From Adenophora triphylla var. japonica (taxonomy: Eukaryota > Streptophyta > Magnoliopsida > Asterales > Campanulaceae): 64,000 bases of DNA. Numbering within the stretch: position 1 is the stretch's first letter; every line of letters starts with the position of its first letter. The notes under the pieces are model-generated. The model saw only the letters and a list, made by a program, of their open reading frames with translations, was not told the origin of the DNA and did no database searches. Of this stretch, positions 21,504 to 33,027 are shown piece by piece. Where the stretch lies: positions 124,001 to 188,000 of the forward strand of contig JAFEMH010001243.1 of the NCBI GenBank assembly GCA_022495995.1, in the 5' to 3' direction. The position numbers and the translations under genes were made by a program.

Positions 21504-21771
21504 TACTCCCTCCGTCCCGATCGACTTAGGATTTTTTGAAATGGCACGGGGATTAAGGAAAAGGTAAATGTTGTGAGTGTAATTTAAAAATAGAATAGAG
21601 AATGAGTGGAGGGAATAGTAAATTATAATGGTGTTGTGAGTATTAAAATAATGTAGGAGAGAGAATGAGTGGAGAGAATAGTGATTTAAGGTTTTCATTT
21701 TGGGCCGTCCTAAGTCGGGTGGGACGCCCAAAATGGCAAAAAGTCCTAAGTCGGCCGGGACGGAGGGAGTA
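21504..21771. mobile_element. Stowaway-like MITE with duplicated right end
   Basis: Left TACTCCCTCCGTCCCGATCG. The right end is duplicated: GTCCTAAGTCGGGTGGGACG (21707) and again GTCCTAAGTCGGCCGGGACG (21743), so the distal copy forms the actual terminus. TA flanks. Confidence 0.88.
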
Positions 21772-22397
21772 TATATTAAGATTATTTCAGACATTTTTAA
21801 CACGTTCTCATTTGATTTTTGTAAATATGAAGTCATGGCCAAGATTTGGTCTCATCTCCTTCACTTGAATATGTACGGCTGAGATTCCGTCTCCCTCGGC
21901 TACAGTATAATCTCTCCCTTTCTCAGTATCTTAAAAACAATAGTCCTTATAAATTGGGACTGCGTTGCCTCTATAACTTACCAGCAAGCTCCAAATCTCC
22001 CTACATTGACCTGAATCTCAGTAAAGGTCCTCACATAGAACCCCTTTCATGTTCTGTTCTTGTCACTTCATATTTACATGTCCTTTATACCTTGCATTTC
22101 TGCATCTGATGATTTATTTTTCTTTTGATTTTTAGAAAAATCAAAAGAAATATTATCTCATTTTGACAGTCACATTGTATTGTGTTGATTTGTTTATAAG
22201 GAATCGTGACAATCTTTTTGGGATGGAGGGAGTACGATATTGTATTTGTTGGTACAGCTGGGATCGATAATAATCTCATTTCTGTTAAAACATCAAGTAG
22301 GCCTAGCCTAGATGATCACAACTTTCTAGGATAGTATCCAGCAATGCAAAATACATAATTCACTTTGCTTTGAGTGATTTCCAACATAGAATTTAGC
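21772..22397. other. Unassigned DNA with one orphan MITE end
   Basis: A right-hand Stowaway-type end (GGGATGGAGGGAGTA, about 22219) has no left partner. The 21830-22100 stretch has somewhat exon-like composition but no frame with splice sites that I would defend. Confidence 0.35.
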
Positions 22398-22952
22398 TAC
22401 TCCCTCAGCCCTAAATGCATGTCCTAATTTATTTTAAAGGACACTCTAAAAATGTGTGCTTTTTACACAATTTAATGCCAAAGATGAATAAGAGCATCCA
22501 CAATGGAAGCTTTTTCAAAGCTTTTTATTTTTGTGAAAAAGCTATATAGAGCTTTTTACTATTGTGAAAAACCTTGAGAAACTCTTTACTAAGGAGTAGC
22601 TCTTTGTAGAAAGAGCTACTTTTTGTGGTTTTTAATTAAATTTCATCAATTTCCTAGACAAACAAAAGAGCTTTACCATTGTGAGAAAATATTAGAGATT
22701 TTAATATATTGTTTAAGAATGATGTGTCATATTGAAATTATAAAAAAGCTTTCCCTTGAGCTTTTTCCATTGTGGATGCTCTAAATTTTCCACTTTCTAA
22801 ACATTTAGTTTTATGATAATAAAAAACGTTTAGGGACAAAATTTATTACAAAAATAACATTCATTTTGGGACAAAAATTTCTTGAATCTGAACATTCATT
22901 TAGGGATAAAAAATTCTTGAATTTGGACATTCATTTAGGAACAGAGGGATTA
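22398..22952. mobile_element. Stowaway-like MITE interrupted by another MITE
   Basis: Left end TACTCCCTCAGCCCTAAATG and right end complementary to it (CATTTAGGAACAGAGGGATTA). TA flanks. The two halves are separated by the Tourist-like insertion 22492-22781. The right half carries a duplicated CATTCATTTAGG end. Confidence 0.82.
22492..22781. mobile_element. Tourist-like MITE, nested
   Basis: Inverted ends GAGCATCCACAATGGAA and TTCCATTGTGGATGCTC, flanked by TAA (22489-22491 and 22782-22784). 290 bp, AT-rich, with internal AAAGCTTTTT/AAAAAGCTTT palindromes. Confidence 0.92.
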
Positions 22953-23188
22953 CTATGGAGTACTTACCAGTAGTATTTGGATCCCTATGCTTTTAGAACT
23001 TTTGCTTGTTACATGAAGAAACATGACTAACAAACTGAAATGCACAAAAACTGGTAGCAGCCATCTATACTCTTATTCAGCTTTGTTACCCGTAAAATTT
23101 TGTCTCACTTTATGTCCTTACTGTTAGTTTTGTCTAGTATATGAAACTTTCCACGCATCCTGGAAATGCAACTTTTCATGGTGGTTAT
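22953..23188. other. Flank of the nested copia block
   Basis: Ordinary AT-rich DNA ending in the target site GTTAT (23184-23188), which is repeated at 40045-40049. Confidence 0.5.
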
Positions 23189-23444
23189 TGTTACAAGGGT
23201 GTACAATTACAAAAAAATAAAATAAGATACAATTAATAAAAATTGAAAATACTAAAGGAGAAGTTGTTGAAATTGCTGCACGAACCCAATGAAATCACTG
23301 TCTCCTTAAGACATATTCGATTCCTCACCGAGTGTGCTTGAGTTTTCTTGGATCGCTTGTCTCCCATGATAGAACGTGCGGACCGGGGGCACTTTGCACC
23401 TAAAGTTCCCGGCGAGCTGAACCGTGCTTGGACTAGATCACCTC
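23189..23444 (-). repeat. 3' LTR of the outer copia element, part 1
   Basis: Corresponds to 39117-39372. It ends at ACCTC (23440-23444), the target duplicated when the SIRE-type element inserted. Confidence 0.95.
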
Positions 23445-24212
23445 TGAAAACGTGAGTTTTATGGGAACATAACTATGTTTCCTTATTTCAAAAGACTTCT
23501 ATATGGTAAGAAGATTTTGGAACTTTCATGGAGATTTATAAGTATCTTACTTTTATTAAGAGATTGTATTTATGTAAATATCTTTTATTTATGTACATAG
23601 TTTTATATTAGGACTAACCTACTAATATTTGATTTCCTTGTGAGTGTGTTATATGTTTTCATATAGAAAAAGGAATCTCACAAAGGAAGAGGTCGATTGC
23701 ATGAAGATCTTCTCAATGGTGCATTATAAATACAAGGCATTCAGCACAATGAGAACCTACGGTTTTTAGAGAGAAAAACATACATTCTTCATTGTATTCG
23801 ATTGAGTTGATTTTAGGTTGTGAGCTTACATCTGTAACTCACATCTAGGTTTTCATAAAGTTCTCTTGTTTTACTTCTGATTGAATAAGTCCTACTTGGG
23901 AAAGGGGAGTTGTTCATATCATAGAAGGTGATTAGAACTTGTTTTAGTATTTTCATATTTTAGTTTTTCACTTATTTGTTTTTGTAAGAAACATAAGTTT
24001 TTATAGTGAAAAGGTTTTTGGGCGTAAGCCTAGTTTGCTGATCACACAGATCAGTAAGCGTATATAACTCTTGAGTTATTGCATTTTATTTACATTTAAT
24101 TGTTGTATTCCGCTGCATTATCTGTGGATGTGTGGACAGTTGTGAGACACATCTGTACTCACATCCTTTGCCTATTGCGTGATCCAAGTTTCCTAGCTAC
24201 ACGAAACTTTCA
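23445..24212 (+). repeat. 5' LTR of the SIRE-type element
   Basis: TGAAAACGTGAG...GAAACTTTCA, 768 bp. A TATA-like TATAAATAC lies at about 23727, followed by the transcript-start region. It contains ACACATCTGT/CTCACATCC motifs shared with the rest of the element. Confidence 0.95.
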
Positions 24213-24230
24213 ATTGGTATCAAAGCCAAC
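24213..24230 (+). promoter_or_regulatory. Primer-binding site (initiator tRNA-Met type)
   Basis: ATTGGTATCAAAGCC directly follows the LTR and resembles the TGGTATCAGAGC complement of plant initiator tRNA-Met used by copia elements. Confidence 0.85.
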
Positions 24231-24272
24231 TCTCGAAATATTGCGAGTGTTGATCCGTAAAGTGTAGTCATT

Positions 24273-27200
24273 ATGGAATGCCAAAATCACCAAAATAGGC
24301 CTCCTGTCTTGGATGGAACAAATTATTCTCTTTGGAAGTCTAAGATGCGAAATTACATTAAAAGTATTGATGAAAGAGCTTGGATGTGCATTCTTGTTGC
24401 ATGGCAACCTCCTACTGTGGAGAAAAAGCCATCTTCTGGTGTTGGTGAGTCCTTCTTTGAAAGAAAACCTGAAGAACAATGGACTCTTGATGAAATACAA
24501 GCTGCAAATTACAATTCAAAAGCCATGGGTGCTATTTCCAGCCATGTTTCTGGGAATATGTACAAGCTTATAACAAATGAAAGTATAGCCAAAGCTGCTT
24601 GGGATATTTTGCAAACTCAATGTGAGGGAGCACCAAGTGTGAAGGCTACCGAAGCTTAGAATTTTAATGGATAGGTTTGAGTTACTTCGAATGGAAGAAA
24701 CCGAGGACATTGTGTCATATCTTTGCTAAGATCCATGAGATTTCAAATGAATGCACAAGTCTAGGAGAATCTATCTCCAATGCAAGACTTGTTAGTAAAA
24801 TTCTAAGAACCTTGCCTGAAAGGTTCAACATTAAAGTAGCTGTGATTGAAGAAACAAAGGACACAAACACTGTAGGTCTTGACACTATCATAGGAATCTT
24901 GACTGTGTTTGAGCTTAACCTTGAGGCTCAGAAGAAGAACAAAACACACGGTCTTGCCCTTAAAAGTCTTTCTTTGCTCTACCAAAAGAGCTTGTGGAAT
25001 TATCCTCTGAAATTGACAAGTCTAATCTTGAAGATGAGGATGTAGATTTTATTTCAAAGAAATTCAGTTCTATCTTGAAAAATAGAAGGATAAGCAAATT
25101 CCCCAATAGACCTACTTCGATACTTGAAAAGCCAAAACCTAGCACTGACACTGGATTCAAGAAGCCAAGTTTTGAAAATAAATCATCTGAATCTGTCCAA
25201 TGTAGGGCATGTCGTGGCTTTGGTCATTATGCCAATGAGTGTGCTAACACACTTAAAAAGAAGGGAATGAGCTTAAGCGCTACCCTTAGTGACAAAGTGA
25301 GGATGAGGAAGAAGAAGTGGCTAACATGTCTGTCTTAAATTGCCATTCTGTGTTTAATGCTTTTTCTGCAGATATAGAAGAATATACTCTGAAAAACCCT
25401 TGGATGTGGGCTCGGTTGTGTACACATCTGGTGTCACATCTGAACTAGAGCTGAACTGTTTCTCTATAAAAGGAGATTCGAGATGATGAAGATGAAGAAA
25501 GAGACATTCCCTATGAGGAACTCTTTGCCACATACAAGGAGCTGCATACAGTATTGGATGAAAAGATTGGACAAAATTGAGGTACTTGTTAAGGTAAACA
25601 AATCTCTTTCGATAAATTGGCTGCTTGTGAAGATGAAAAAATTTGTACTTTCAAAAGAAAATGATGCTCAAAAGGATACCATTGCAAGACTTGAAGTCCT
25701 TGTGACCAAAGAGAAGTTGACCTTGAAAAATTCAAGAATGAATGTGAAAAAGGCGATAATACTTTCACTAAGTTAAACAAAAGTAAAATGAAAATGGAAG
25801 AAGCTTTTTCTATGGGTCAACGTGACAAAATTGGTATAGGCTTTGAAAATAATTTTGTAAAGGAGGGATATGAGGGTTCTACCTCTAAAAGTGTGAAAAA
25901 ACAAGCTTTTAAAGAAAAAGTCATTCTGAGTGAGAAGAAACCAAGGAAGAGGCATTACATTTGCCACTACTGCCTAGCTCCTGGTCACATTAGGCCCATT
26001 CGTTACAAACTCAAGGCGATAAAAAATGCGGTAGTTTTAAACGGCCTCGGATGTGTGAAAAGATGTATGCACATCCTAACACACATCCAAATCAATCTGA
26101 GACCTCTGCAACCCAAAAGAAAAGCATTAAACAGTGGGTAGCCAAACCAATTACCACCTGCAATGTTGTATACTCTTCCCTCAAAATCTTGTCTCGGCTC
26201 TTGGTATTTTGATAGTGGGTGCTCTAGGCACATATTTGGGAACCAAGCAGTCCTACTTGACTATGACATAATTAATGGAGGGAAACTAAATTTTGGTGGA
26301 GGTGTTCAAGGAAAGATTATTGGGAAAGGAACCCTAGATGTCAAGGGTCTCCCAAAATTGCACAATGTGTACCATGTGGAAGGCTTGAAAGCCAACCTAA
26401 TATGCATCGATCAAGCTGTGTGATGATGACCTATTTGTGAAGTTTGATAAGCACTTGTGTGAAGTGTTTGATAAGGATAATAAATGTGTGTTTCTTGGTC
26501 CTAGATCTGGCGATAATTGTTACCAATTTGGTGACAATCTTTCTTGCCTAAGCTCAAAAGCTAATGATGTCAATCTGTGGCACCAAAAATTAGGGCATGC
26601 TAGGCTGTAGAACTCTGGAAGAACTTCAAAGGTTTGAAGCCATTAAAGACCTCCCTAAGCTGAACTTCAAGAACCACGATGTACGTGGTTCATGTCAAAA
26701 GGGAAAACAAACAAAAGCATCACATAAAAAGGTCCAACAATGCTCCACAACTAGATGTTTGGAGATGATTCACCTTGATTTAATGGGACCTATTGAAGTA
26801 GAAAGCTTTGGTAGGAAAAAGTATGCCTTTGTGTGTGTTGATGATTATTCTAGGTACACTTGGGTAATGTTCTTAAGAGAAAAGTCGAAACAATTGGAGA
26901 ATTCAAGAATTGGTACAAAAGAGTTAGAAATCTTTATGGTCTTAAGGCTGAGGATTAGGTCGACCATGGCATGAATATGAGAATCAAATGTTCACCAATT
27001 TTTGCAATTCTAAAGGAATCACTCATGAGTTTTACGCACCAATCACCCCACAACAAAATGGAATTGCTTTGAAAGAAAGAATAGAACCTTGCAAGAAATG
27101 GCAAGGGTCATGCTAAGTTCAAAGAACTTGTCCAAAAGTTTTGGGCGAAGCTTTAAACACTGCTTGTCACATTGGCGATAGGGTGTTTCTAAGGATTAGT

Positions 27201-29440
27201 AGCTTGTCACCCCATATCAAATTCTCCTTGGAAAGAAACCAAGCTGTAAAATATTTTCATGTGTTTGGTTGTGTTTGTTATATTCTCAATGATAGAGAAT
27301 ACTGTCCAAGTTTGATTCAAAAAGTGACAAAGCAATTTTCATGGGCTATTCCACAAACGGTAGAGCTTACAGAGTTTTCAATCTCAAAACTAAGACCATT
27401 ATGGAATCTGCTAATGTTAAATTTGATGACTCACTTGATCTTAACCTCAAGCTGCGAGGATGATGTTTCGGGTTGCTTCTTTGAATTTGGAAGGATGAAG
27501 AAACAGTGCGAAAAACCAAAAGAAACTTCCATCTTTGTTAAAAATGATGAACCCGACAAGGATATAACCAAGGATGTGGACACATCTACCTCCACATCTG
27601 AACCCACATCTGCACCCACATCCACTCAAACTCCTGTGGCGAGGACGGTTCCTCGATTCGATCGAGGATGATGCTCCGAAGATAATGTGAATGGGTGTGT
27701 GGATAGGTCAAAGGATATCCCTTCAAAAATCCAGAAAAACCACCCCACTTCACAAGTTGTGGGAGATGTGCATGCTCAAGTGAGAACTAGACAAAAGGAC
27801 AAAGTTGATTATAGAAAGATGGTGGATTATGGAGTTGCTCATCGGCATACTCCCAGTAAGCTTCTGTTGTTTTGTTTCTAAAATTGAACCTAAGAATATT
27901 CTTGAAGCATTGAAAGATCTTGTTGGATTATGGCTATGCAAGATGAATTAATTCAATTTGAAAAGAATGAGGTATGGACTCTTGTTCCTAGACCCTCACA
28001 TGGTAATGTCATAGGAACCAAATGGATTTTTAAAAACAAAGCGATGAGCAAGGTGTGATAACTAGAAATAAAGCTAGGTTAGTTGCTCAAGGTTATACTC
28101 AAATTGAGGGAATTGACTTTGAGGAGACATTTGCTCTGTTGCAAGAATTGAGTCCATTAGGCTTTTGTTAGCCATTGCTTGTTACCTCAAGATTACTCTT
28201 CATCAAATGGATGTCAAGAGTGCCTTTTTAAATGGGATATTAAATGAGGAAGCCTATGTTGAACAACCTAAAGGCTTTGTGGACTCCAAATACCCTAATC
28301 ATGTGTATATAAGCGAAGAAAGCTCTGTATGGGCTAAAACAAGCCCCTAGAGCTTGGTATGGTAGGTTGATTGACCATTTGCTTCAACTAGGATTCAAGA
28401 GAGGTGAGGTTGACAAAACCTTGTTTGTGAGGAGAAACAAGAAAGAGATTCTTGTGGCACAAATCTATGTAGATGACATTGTGTTTGGATCAAATTCGAT
28501 CCAATGCTAGGCTGAATTTGTGGATAGCATGACCTCCACATTTGAGATGAGTATGGTAGGTGAGTTGAACTTTTTCTTAGGCTTACAGATTAAGCAATTC
28601 AAAGATGGTATGTTCATTTCACGGTCTAAGTATGCCAAGAATCTTGTGAAAAAGTTTGAGCTTGAACACTCTTCACATCAAAGAACCCCAATGGGATCTT
28701 CCCAAAAACTAAGTCATGATTCGATGGTGAGAGTGTTGATCAAACCCTTTATAGAAGCATGATAGGAAGTTTGCTTTACCTCACTGCAAGTAGACGACAT
28801 TATGTTCGGTGTATGTCTACGTGCTAGATACCAAGCCAACCCTAAAGTGTCCCATCTTAAAGCATTGAAAAGGATCATTAGGTATGTGAGTGGGAATTTG
28901 TGAACCTAGGTCTGCATTACTCTAAAGAAACAAACACAAATTTGGTTGGGTACACCTGATTACGATTGGGCTGGAAATAGTGATGATAGAAAGAGTACCA
29001 CCGGTGGATGTTTCTACCTAGGTAATAACCTTGTGTCTTGGTATAGTAGGAAGCAAAATTGTGTGTCCTTGTCCATTCTTGAAATTTGAATATGTTGCCC
29101 TTGGGAGTTCTTTGCACACAATTACTTTGGATGAATCAAATGCTAAAAGATTATGGATTAAATAGCAAAGTTTTGGCGCTTTTTGTGATAACAAAAGTGC
29201 CTTGGACATATCTAAAAATCTGTTCAACATTCTAGAACAAAGCACATTGATATTAGACATCATTTCATTAGAGATCTTGTAGAGCAAAAAGCGTATTAAT
29301 GCGGAATTTGTTGGGACTGAAAATCAATTGGCTGATATATTTACAAAGGCATTAGACTTGGAGAGATTTTCCTCCTTGAGGAAGTCTCTTGGCTTGTGTG
29401 ATATGGTTGTGAGACCAGATGTGTCTCACATCCTCTAACA
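24273..29440 (+). pseudogene. SIRE-type gag-pol polyprotein, multiply broken
   Basis: The ATG at 24273 starts gag (PPVLDGTNYSLWKSKMRNYI). Gag runs in pieces to about 26140 with one intact zinc knuckle (CRACRGFGHYANEC, 25201) and a second that lost a Cys (CHYCLAPGHIRPIRY, about 25966). Protease: WYFDSGCSRHIF (26200, DSG active site). Integrase: HLDLMGP, VDDYSRYTWVMF, then a PQQNG region with a frameshift before the ERKNRTL glutamate (27060-27090). RT: GTKWIFKN (28013), HQMDVKSAFLNG (28201), YVDDI (28465), FFLGLQIKQF. RNase H: DDRKSTTGGCF (28982), FCDNKSALDIS (29185). At least ten stops or frameshifts. It would have made the virus-like particle and copied and integrated the element. Confidence 0.92.
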
Positions 29441-30520
29441 CATCTGTAGATTAGTTTAACTGAAAAAAAAAAAAAAATCATAAAAAGAAAAATCCAAAAA
29501 TATCATGCATTAGCACGAAATTTCTCAGTGTGGTCACTTGTGAGTCTTCATCCTTGACATTTTTTTTTATCACTTAATTGTGAGTATTTCCTGTCCATGT
29601 TATCTTTTGATAACTTGGTATAACCTTCCTAGGTATCTCACAGTGGGTGCTAAAAGAAAAAAAAAATATATAGGTGAGAAACAGCTGCTTCACCCTTAGT
29701 ATGAAGCCATACCATTGTGATCAAGTGATTTTCATAAGAAAACTTGAAGTCAAACTTGATAAGATCATTGGGAAAAAGGGCTATCTTTGGGATCAAGTAA
29801 AGTGAAAGCTACTCACATTGCAAAAATCCACATAAAAAAAAAAAATTTGGTGGATGCATCCTAGAGGCTGTGCAGATTGGATTATTGCTCATTGACTTTT
29901 TGTGATCTAAATGTGTCCCCATTTGTGACTCACATCCTATGCCACATCCATAAGCTGAGAATATTTCCTTCACTTGTGTGTTTGCATCATGCTAGGCATA
30001 TTGCATTTTAGGACATATAGGATCTTTGTAAATATGTTATTTAATTAATTTTCTCTCTTAATTTACTCTTTGATTATATAGGTTTTTGATCTCCAATATC
30101 TTTCATGAAAAGAAAAGGTGTGTATCAATCCTTGTTTGAAAAGGTTGACAAATTTTTTTGGGATTCTGTTTTGGTTAAAGATATGCCGAAGTATTTTTGT
30201 TTTCATAAAAATCTTACAAAATCTTGATTTATTTTAATCCCTCATTTTCTTGGAAGGTGCTTGTGTGTTGCAACCTCAAAGGTTTTCTAGCCGTTGGAGG
30301 ACTCTTAAGGATTTTGAGATATGTTAAACCTCTTTGAAAAGGGTTTCCTAATTTTAGTAGGAAAGGGGGAGCTGTGAGTATTTAATATACCTCACATCCG
30401 TCCCATCCCCCATAAACCTTGACAAAACCCTTTGTTCTTCCTCCTCTTTGCACACAATCTCATACACCTTAGCATTAATTTTCCTTTGCACTGTTCAACC
30501 AACTCCAATTCCTCTGTTAA
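29441..30520 (+). other. Spacer between pol and the 3' ORF
   Basis: Non-coding, A-rich, with AAAAA runs at 29462, 29655 and 29829 and several CACATCC/CACATCTG motifs (29410-29440, 29925, 30390). Confidence 0.6.
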
Positions 30521-31590
30521 ATGGCCGAGCATTTGAATATTCAAGAGAAAGACATTCTTGACGTTGCTCCCATCTCTATAGCTAAAGGCGAGGGTTCTGT
30601 TGTTTTAAACCCAGTAATTTCCAAATTTCTTGCTGAATTTTCTTCCCCATCACCCTCGTCTGATCCAACAATGGAAGCTTCTTCTCCAAAATCCCCCACA
30701 TTGGAACCTGTTGCTGAAAACCCTAAAGCTCCATCCTCTCCGGTGATCCCACCATCGGATGTCGCCATTGCTGTGGAACCTTCTTCAACTAAGAAGAGGA
30801 AGTTGACCCAAGTAAAACCCCCAAAGTCTGCTACAACTCCTGTTCCCCAGCGTGCTCTTCGTCGATCAGGTAGGGTTCGCAAGGCTGTCGAGTCGACAAA
30901 GCCAACAACCGATCGAAATCTGGAGGGAAATCTTCAACAGCTATTGTTCTTGAAGAAGAAGAAGAAGATGAGGTAATCATTCCCCTTGTCAGGACTAGGG
31001 CTAAATCGTCTATTCCCCCTTCCTCTGTTAGTAGTCCTGTTGTTACTCCTTCTGTGGTTGTTCCCCTTGTTGAATCAGTCATTCCTGATGTTCCTCCCCA
31101 TGTTGAACCTTTGATCTCTGTTGAGACTGTTCCCCATGCAGAGCCTGTTGAGCCAATTGCTCCTATTCCTCCCATAATTTCTTGATCCTATTATATCCCC
31201 TATTGTTTCACCTTACGAGGATATTTTGTCTGCTCTGTTGTTGAGCCCTCTGTGCCCTTGGTGTCTAGTCTGTTGAGGACCTTATATCCTTTAGTGATGA
31301 AGAGCCCTAGCTAAAGTTTTAATGGATTTAAAGGGTAAGAAAAAGATGGGTACAAGTGACCTTGAGCCTTTTGATGATGAAAGCGGACCCAAGCTCGGAT
31401 GATGATGATGCGCCTCGGATGAGAACTACAAGCTAGGAAGAGAAGAATTGGATCGGGAAAAGAAGACCAAGAAATTGATTCCACGATGCGATGACACCTG
31501 AAGTTGAACCCATTGTTGTTCCATTCCTGTGAAGGATGTGTCTAAGGATGTGCCCACATCTAGACGCACATCTACTCGAAAGAAAGGCTG
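30521..31590 (+). pseudogene. First part of the SIRE 3' ORF (Ser/Pro/acid-rich)
   Basis: The ATG at 30521 (MAEHLNIQEKDILDVA) opens 151 residues of low complexity: Ser/Pro-rich, then a basic stretch (STKKRKLTQVKPP) that could act as a nuclear-localisation-type signal, then RRSGRVRKAVES. It shifts frame in the GAAGAAG run at 30950-30975. The other frame continues acidic and Val/Pro-rich with several more breaks to about 31590. SIRE elements carry an extra ORF at this place, often called env-like. I see no signal peptide or membrane segment here. Function unknown. Confidence 0.55.
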
Positions 31591-31599
31591 AACGAGGGT

Positions 31600-32457
31600 A
31601 TGTCATCTTCTGTCTCTCTGGTCTCTGCCCCCAAACCCTTTTCTAAAAAGTTTTTATCCAAAAAGGCTGCTGATAGGTTTACTTTAATTTCCTCTAAAGC
31701 CTTTGTTGTTGAGATGAAAAGGGATAGGGAGACTTTTTCTAAACTTGGTATGGACAAGTTTTTTGAGGAAAGAGGATTTTTTTTTTTGACTGTGGACCAT
31801 CCCATTCCCTTCTATCCCAAATTGGTTTATGAGTTCTATGCAAATCTGCCTAAGGGATTAGATAAAACCTATCCTCATTCTCCTGGTGTTTATGTTAGAG
31901 GAATATTTGTTCAGTTTACCCCTTCTATCATTAATGATTTTCTTGGGTTGTATGATCATTTGGATGAGGTGGTTTCTATTGAGGATGATGATCTTGTGTC
32001 TGCAATTACCCATGGCAAGGTAACTTCTTGGCCAGTAAAGCCTAAAGACTTAGGGAGTGGCTCTTTATCCTCCCTTTACTGTTTTCTCCACACTATCTTA
32101 GTTGCCAATCTTTGCCCCTCAAATAACAAAACCTCTGTCACTAGGGTGCAAGGCGATCTTACGTACAGATTGGGACTTAAGAGGCACATTAATTTTGGGG
32201 AATTTATCTTTAGGAAAATTTGTGATTATGGTGAGTCTCCATCCAAGAAATGGTCATTACCTTACCCTTCCTTGATATCCCAAATTCTCATTGCCAATGG
32301 AGTAAAAGCTGAAAAAGGAGAAGAAAGAGTTGATAATTTTGCCTTATTTAAGGAATCCAAAACTCTGTTAGACCCTAAGCAAAGGCATGTTGATCTCCCT
32401 GTGGGTACCTCTCCTGAAATTACTATGCCGAGATGTGGATACATCGAACCCTTGTAG
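31600..32457 (+). CDS. SIRE 3' ORF, second part: 'putative plant transposon protein' domain
   Basis: An open frame of 285 residues in an element whose gag-pol is broken. It contains the features of the plant transposon-associated domain found in many 3' ORFs: a KFFEERGFFFL start, FYPKLVYEFYANLP, VYVRGIFVQFTPSIINDFLG, a long middle, and WSLPYPSLISQILI. The domain resembles the N-terminal half of plant-mobile-like proteins found across retroelements; its activity is unknown. The frame may start upstream as part of the 30521 ORF. The ATG at 31600 is simply the first in frame. After the stop at 32457 a same-strand frame (32464-32769) continues with QAQASFAHANNLKALKANL, perhaps the rest of the C-terminus after one stop. 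Confidence 0.6.
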   Translation: MSSSVSLVSAPKPFSKKFLSKKAADRFTLISSKAFVVEMKRDRETFSKLGMDKFFEERGFFFLTVDHPIPFYPKLVYEFYANLPKGLDKTYPHSPGVYVRGIFVQFTPSIINDFLGLYDHLDEVVSIEDDDLVSAITHGKVTSWPVKPKDLGSGSLSSLYCFLHTILVANLCPSNNKTSVTRVQGDLTYRLGLKRHINFGEFIFRKICDYGESPSKKWSLPYPSLISQILIANGVKAEKGEERVDNFALFKESKTLLDPKQRHVDLPVGTSPEITMPRCGYIEPL

Positions 32458-33012
32458 CTACATTTGATGTTCGAGATGAAGGATTTAGATGCTTTGAGAT
32501 TGCCGGTCTTTGAAGCTCAAGCTCAAGCCTCCTTTGCCCATGCCAACAACCTTAAAGCACTTAAGGCTAATCTTCTCAAATGGCATGCTTCACTTTACGC
32601 TCAAAAAGGGGAGATGATGCGATCTTTCGCTGCTTTGCTTTTGGAGGAGATAAAGTTTGGAATACTGCTGTGTCTGCTACTAGTTGGAGGGGCTGGGAAC
32701 TTTAACTTAGGGGGAGAAAAGTTTTTTGAATTGATGGTTTCTAAAGACAATTTTAAATTTCTGTTTTAGTTTTAGTTGGTTAGTTTTTAAAACAATGGTT
32801 TGTAATAGCTTTAAGTAGGACATGGCTGAATGGTTTTTTCTTTTGTTTAATGAACTGCTAGTATTCTGTTCTAATTCTGTTTTGCAGTTTTTATGTGTGG
32901 ATGTGTATACACATCTGGACACACATCCATTCAGGGGGAGTCATGCTCTTTCTATATTCTATGGTCATAATATTATGTTTGTTATAAATCTTTGGTTTTG
33001 ACCAGAAAGTCC
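32458..33012 (+). other. 3' UTR of the SIRE-type element
   Basis: Begins with remnant coding (to about 32769), then T-rich DNA. It contains GGATGTGTATACACATC (32897), an imperfect palindrome built from the element-wide CACATC motif. Confidence 0.6.
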
Positions 33013-33027
33013 AAAATAGGGGGAGAT
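33013..33027 (+). promoter_or_regulatory. Polypurine tract
   Basis: AAAATAGGGGGAGAT immediately before the 3' LTR primes plus-strand DNA synthesis. Confidence 0.9.
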
